The notes below the pieces were generated by a model, which saw only the letters and a list, made by a program, of their open reading frames with translations, was not told the DNA's origin and did no database searches. Of a stretch of 64,000 nucleotides of DNA, positions 61,389 to 64,000 are shown piece by piece (the first letter of the stretch is position 1; each line of letters starts with the position of its first letter). The position numbers and the translations under genes are program-made. Origin of the DNA: Capsulimonadaceae bacterium (GTDB lineage Bacteria > Armatimonadota > Armatimonadia > Armatimonadales > Capsulimonadaceae); contig JARLGU010000021.1 of NCBI GenBank assembly GCA_031292625.1, positions 44,682-108,681 on the forward strand, written 5' to 3'.

Positions 61389-62378
61389 ATGGCAGGTACA
61401 AACACGAATGCAGTTTCCTTTCTAGGCGAACTGTTTCAGAGCGGCAAGAGGCCGAACAATTTTCTGCGTTTGATTGGCGGTTTACAGGGAAGCGTCCACG
61501 AGACGATGAGCCGCGAATTCCCTACGGGCGTCGTCTATTCACTCCGTGCGCCGTCCCAGGACAATGTCGCGCTTGAGGGGGCAAACGCTCCCGCCGCGCA
61601 GACGGTTGGTCTGAACCAGGCGATGAATGTCGTCCAGCTCATTCAGGAGACGGTCTCATTGACATATCTTGGCGCCTCCGACAAGACGATGTCCGGGATC
61701 GTGCCCATTCCTCAGGCGGACGCAAACGGCCCCGTGCAGAACCCGCGCTCGGAAGCGTTTCAGGTTGCGCGCCGAATGGAGACGATCGCGCAGGACACGA
61801 ACTTTTCGTTCCTCAATGGCACCTACAACAACCCGGTTGACGCGACCGACGACGCGCTGAAGACGCGCGGCATCCTCACTGCGATCGCGACAAACCTGAT
61901 CGACAATAGCGCCGTCGCGGCCAATACGGTCACCGATGCCATCTATCGAGGCTGGGTGGGGACGCTGCTGCAGGACATCGTCACGTCGACGGGATACAAT
62001 CCTGACGAGACGTGGACGCTCTTCGCCGGCGCGATCGAATACGCCAATATCCAGGCGGCCTATGAGGCCAAGGGCACGATCTACCTCCAGCCTGAAAGCA
62101 ACCTTGCGGGTATCAAGATCCGCCGCATTTTGACGCGATACGGCCTGATTAATATCGTGCTCGATCCGGACATGCCCAATCAGGAGCTCGCGATCTTCAA
62201 CATCGGCGTCGTGGGTGTTGTGGGTATGCCTGTTCCGAACAAGGGCATTCTGTTTGCCGAGCCGCTGGCCAAGACGGGATCCGCCGACAATATCCAGATC
62301 TACGGTCAGATCGGCATTGACCATGGACCGGAGTTCCATCATGGGCTGGTGAAAGTCCCCGCCGGAATGTCGTTGTAG
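61389..62378 (+). CDS. Major capsid protein (SU10-like)
   Basis: A 329-residue protein. The central part MNVVQLIQETVSLTYLGASDKTMSG, then EAFQVARRMETIAQDTNFSFLNGTYNNP, resembles SU10/DUF5309 capsid proteins of the HK97 fold, and the C-terminus has the beta strands of the P and A domains. Length and position after the scaffold gene fit. It is expected to be the most abundant virion protein. Confidence 0.85.
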   Translation: MAGTNTNAVSFLGELFQSGKRPNNFLRLIGGLQGSVHETMSREFPTGVVYSLRAPSQDNVALEGANAPAAQTVGLNQAMNVVQLIQETVSLTYLGASDKTMSGIVPIPQADANGPVQNPRSEAFQVARRMETIAQDTNFSFLNGTYNNPVDATDDALKTRGILTAIATNLIDNSAVAANTVTDAIYRGWVGTLLQDIVTSTGYNPDETWTLFAGAIEYANIQAAYEAKGTIYLQPESNLAGIKIRRILTRYGLINIVLDPDMPNQELAIFNIGVVGVVGMPVPNKGILFAEPLAKTGSADNIQIYGQIGIDHGPEFHHGLVKVPAGMSL

Positions 62379-62393
62379 GGGTTCCGGAGGGTG

Positions 62394-62450
62394 CGGCCGC
62401 CCCACCCTTATTGCCATTCGAGAGCCTCATAATCTTCGACGGGCGAGGGA
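62394..62450. repeat. Degenerate type 2 element
   Basis: CCGCCCCACCC and GACGGGCGAGGGA around a longer, changed middle. It runs directly into the type 1 cluster. Confidence 0.5.
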
Positions 62451-62642
62451 AACCTACCTTCCCGCAAGCGGGCACCTTCCTCCCGAAACGGGAGGAGCTC
62501 AGAAGGCCTACCTTCCCGCTTCCCATTCGAGGGGCCTCAGTATCCTGTGCAGAGACCTACCTTCCCCCTTCGTGGGGATCACGAGGCCTTAAGAGACCTA
62601 CCTTCCCACTTCATGGGCCCCTTCCTCCCGCAACGGGAGGAG
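62450..62642. repeat. Cluster of type 1 elements
   Basis: Four heads and two complete final hairpins ending in GGGAGGAG; one unit is joined to ATCACGAGGCCTTA, a string also seen in the cluster at 61238. Confidence 0.88.
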
Positions 62643-62660
62643 ATAGGAGAGACATATTTT

Positions 62661-62984
62661 ATGCCGCGAGTTATTTGCCGTAAATACAGTACGTTCTATG
62701 ACGCCAAGAATGGCGTCCAATTCAGTCCGATCGTCGATGTGTCGAAGCAATGCTATGTTGGTCTTGCTGTCGTTGAGGGCGATTTGGTTGAAATCTACGA
62801 GGGGCGCGATGGTTTCGATGTCGTCACGGACGAAGAATATCTCGCCATTATCAATCCCGCTCCGAAGGCGGCGGCCGCAACTGCCAGCGAGACCGCAACT
62901 GGGACGCCGGCGGCGGCCGATGGCGGCGCGGCGCAGCAGGATGATCCATTGGATCCGCCGAGCGCCAAGCCCGCTGCGTCCTAA
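62661..62984 (+). CDS. Small head-associated protein
   Basis: A 107-residue protein with a beta-rich first half (YDAKNGVQFSPIVDVSKQCYVGLAVVEGDLVEIYEGRDGFDVVTDEEYLAII) and an Ala/Pro-rich tail. It lies between the capsid and connector genes, where decoration or head-completion proteins are usual. The ATG at 62661 has AGGAGAG upstream; the frame before it is repeat sequence. No family is recognised. Confidence 0.65.
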   Translation: MPRVICRKYSTFYDAKNGVQFSPIVDVSKQCYVGLAVVEGDLVEIYEGRDGFDVVTDEEYLAIINPAPKAAAATASETATGTPAAADGGAAQQDDPLDPPSAKPAAS

Positions 62985-62996
62985 AAGGGTTTCACC

Positions 62997-63704
62997 ATGG
63001 CAGCAGATTATACGAACTGGCCGGTGGTAGGCGACATTACGGCGCAGCTCGCGTCGGTAGGTGTATCGCTGCGCTTGACGAACGACGCTGCCTCGGCCAG
63101 GCTGCAGCAAATATCCGGCGATGTGACGGCGGATGTTGCTCGCAGGACGTGCAGGCAGTTCGTCGCGGATCCGGCGGACACGGTTCGCTTGTTCGATGGG
63201 ACCGGGACGGCGGAAATCGAGATCGACGAATACGTTTCGTTCACGTCGGCTCAAGCGCTCGGATATCAGTCGTATCCCGGATATCCCCTCGCCAACATCG
63301 TCGCGGTGCAGGAGTATGGCAAGCCGAACACGCGGCTGGTTCGCGGCCAAGGAAGTGTCCCCGCCTACCCTACCGAGGCGGTGCTCGTTCCTATTCCGGC
63401 AATCTTCCCCGCAGGCCGTCAGAACATTCAGGTGACCGCGACGTTCGGCTTTGCGGCGGCGATCCCGGTGGACCTCTGGAATGCCGTCTGCGGGGAGATT
63501 GCGCGCAGGGCTGGGAATGAGGCGCTCTTCAATCCCGATGGCGGCATGGTCATCGAATGGCAGCGCGGCGATGGTCGCGAGCGTTACGCGGCCGGCGGCC
63601 TGGACGCACTTGGATGGGGCGCGGTCTACGAGCGCAAGGTCAAGGTCGATTATAAGCGTCCCGCCGGGCGCCGATTGAGAAATCTGAAGCCGAAGATGAT
63701 CTGA
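62997..63704 (+). CDS. Head-tail connector-like protein
   Basis: A 235-residue protein. The N-terminal part DITAQLASVGVSLRLTNDAASARLQQISGDVTADVARRTCRQF is helical, the middle is beta-rich, and ATFGFAAAIPVDLWNAVCGEIARRAG near residue 150 is typical of gp6-like connector proteins that join head and tail. Position after the capsid genes supports it. Last phage gene before the insertion sequence. Confidence 0.72.
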   Translation: MAADYTNWPVVGDITAQLASVGVSLRLTNDAASARLQQISGDVTADVARRTCRQFVADPADTVRLFDGTGTAEIEIDEYVSFTSAQALGYQSYPGYPLANIVAVQEYGKPNTRLVRGQGSVPAYPTEAVLVPIPAIFPAGRQNIQVTATFGFAAAIPVDLWNAVCGEIARRAGNEALFNPDGGMVIEWQRGDGRERYAAGGLDALGWGAVYERKVKVDYKRPAGRRLRNLKPKMI

Positions 63705-63742
63705 TTAGCGTTTCGCGCGAAACGTGAGACGGGCTACCTACC

Positions 63743-63858
63743 GAAGCCTACCTTCCCCTTCCCGTGCAGGAGACCCACATTCCCACTTCCCATTCGACGG
63801 GATCAGGGTCACTTATGGAGACCTACCTTCCCACTTCGTGGGCCCCTTCCTCCCTAAG
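63743..63858. repeat. Type 1 elements, last copy cut by an insertion
   Basis: Three heads; the final hairpin stops at CTCCCTAAG, where the IS21-like end begins. Confidence 0.82.
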
Positions 63859-64000
63859 TGTGTCAGGAATCGGGTTAAACTAGACCACATGGAATCGGCA
63901 TGAGTAGACCGGGGTGAATCGGCATATGTAGGCCACCCGGAATCGGCATGTCTAGACCAGGTGGAATCGGCATATCTAGACCACTTTGAGTATCGCGATG
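63859..64000 (+). mobile_element. IS21-like element, left end only
   Basis: The end starts TGTGTCAGGAATCGG. From 63881 there are four units of 24 bases, each close to TAGACCACNTGGAATCGGCA plus four bases, and a fifth unit that changes after ten bases. Multiple short direct repeats at the ends and TG at the tip are known for the IS21 family. The ATG at 63998 may be the start of the istA-type transposase, but no protein is visible. Confidence 0.65.

Larger units (their letters stand above)
38718..64000 (+). mobile_element. Prophage (partial; right end outside the window)
   Basis: The segment starts with a tRNA-Ala 3' fragment (attL) and holds repressor, replication, packaging and head genes in the order of an SPP1-like tailed phage. 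No integrase, tail, lysis gene or attR is in the window. It carries many palindromic repeats that I did not see in the host part. An IS21-like end interrupts it at 63859, so it may be defective. Confidence 0.9.

Overview
The window looks like a chromosomal segment of a bacterium of the phylum Armatimonadota (Capsulimonas-like). This is inferred from the four secreted pseudopilin-like DUF1559 proteins, whose N-termini read [24 protein letters not shown] followed by a REKAR segment. That wording is typical of Armatimonadota rather than Planctomycetes. The many hybrid GntR/LacI and AraC regulators and the secreted glycoside hydrolases fit the same picture. No rRNA and no intact tRNA gene was seen.

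Bases 1 to about 38,700 are host chromosome. Three carbohydrate cassettes share one plan: a GntR-LacI regulator, one or two DUF1559 pseudopilins, and a secreted glycoside hydrolase or lectin-like protein. They lie at 1318-5866 (two pilins, a GH71/99-like enzyme, regulator), 29635-34798 (regulator, pilin, GH71-like enzyme with LamG, second LamG protein) and 34970-38642 (regulator, pilin, GH16 enzyme). Two of them have a near-consensus sigma70 promoter with clear dyad operators directly before the regulator. Between the cassettes are an FAD oxidoreductase, AraC regulators, an alpha-mannosidase (GH38), RecQ, glutamate decarboxylase, a ROK kinase, GreA, DAHP synthase, a Gfo/Idh/MocA plus alcohol dehydrogenase operon and several proteins of unknown role. 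A GEMM-type (cyclic di-GMP) riboswitch followed by an intrinsic terminator precedes a DUF697 membrane protein gene.

From 38,718 the sequence is a prophage that runs past the end of the window. Its left end carries the 3' half of a tRNA-Ala(GGC) gene, cut in the anticodon loop, which I read as attL. The order is a divergent CI/Cro-type switch (39.4-41.6 kb), a YhaM-like HD protein and small early genes (41.7-45 kb), an NrS-1-type primase-polymerase/helicase, an AT-rich region that may be the origin, a ParB-like protein, an orphan terminase-nuclease-like protein and SSB (45-52 kb). The packaging and head module follows (52.2-63.7 kb): small and large terminase, portal, a MuF head protein fused to a CdiA-C-type nuclease toxin with a possible immunity gene, scaffold, major capsid protein and a head-tail connector. 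At 63,859 the prophage is interrupted by what looks like the end of an IS21-type insertion sequence with 24-bp end repeats. The tail genes, integrase and attR must lie outside the window.

The most unusual feature is a family of palindromic elements of about 50 bp. I found it at more than ten places in the prophage and saw no copy in the host part. Copies sit between genes, where their last hairpin ends in GGGAGGAG, a Shine-Dalgarno-like string, just before the next gene. Copies also lie inside three protein-coding genes, always in the same strand and frame, adding an ETYLP...PLPP..GG peptide. A second palindromic family does the same in the ParB-like gene. This resembles the behaviour of Rickettsia palindromic elements but in a phage genome.
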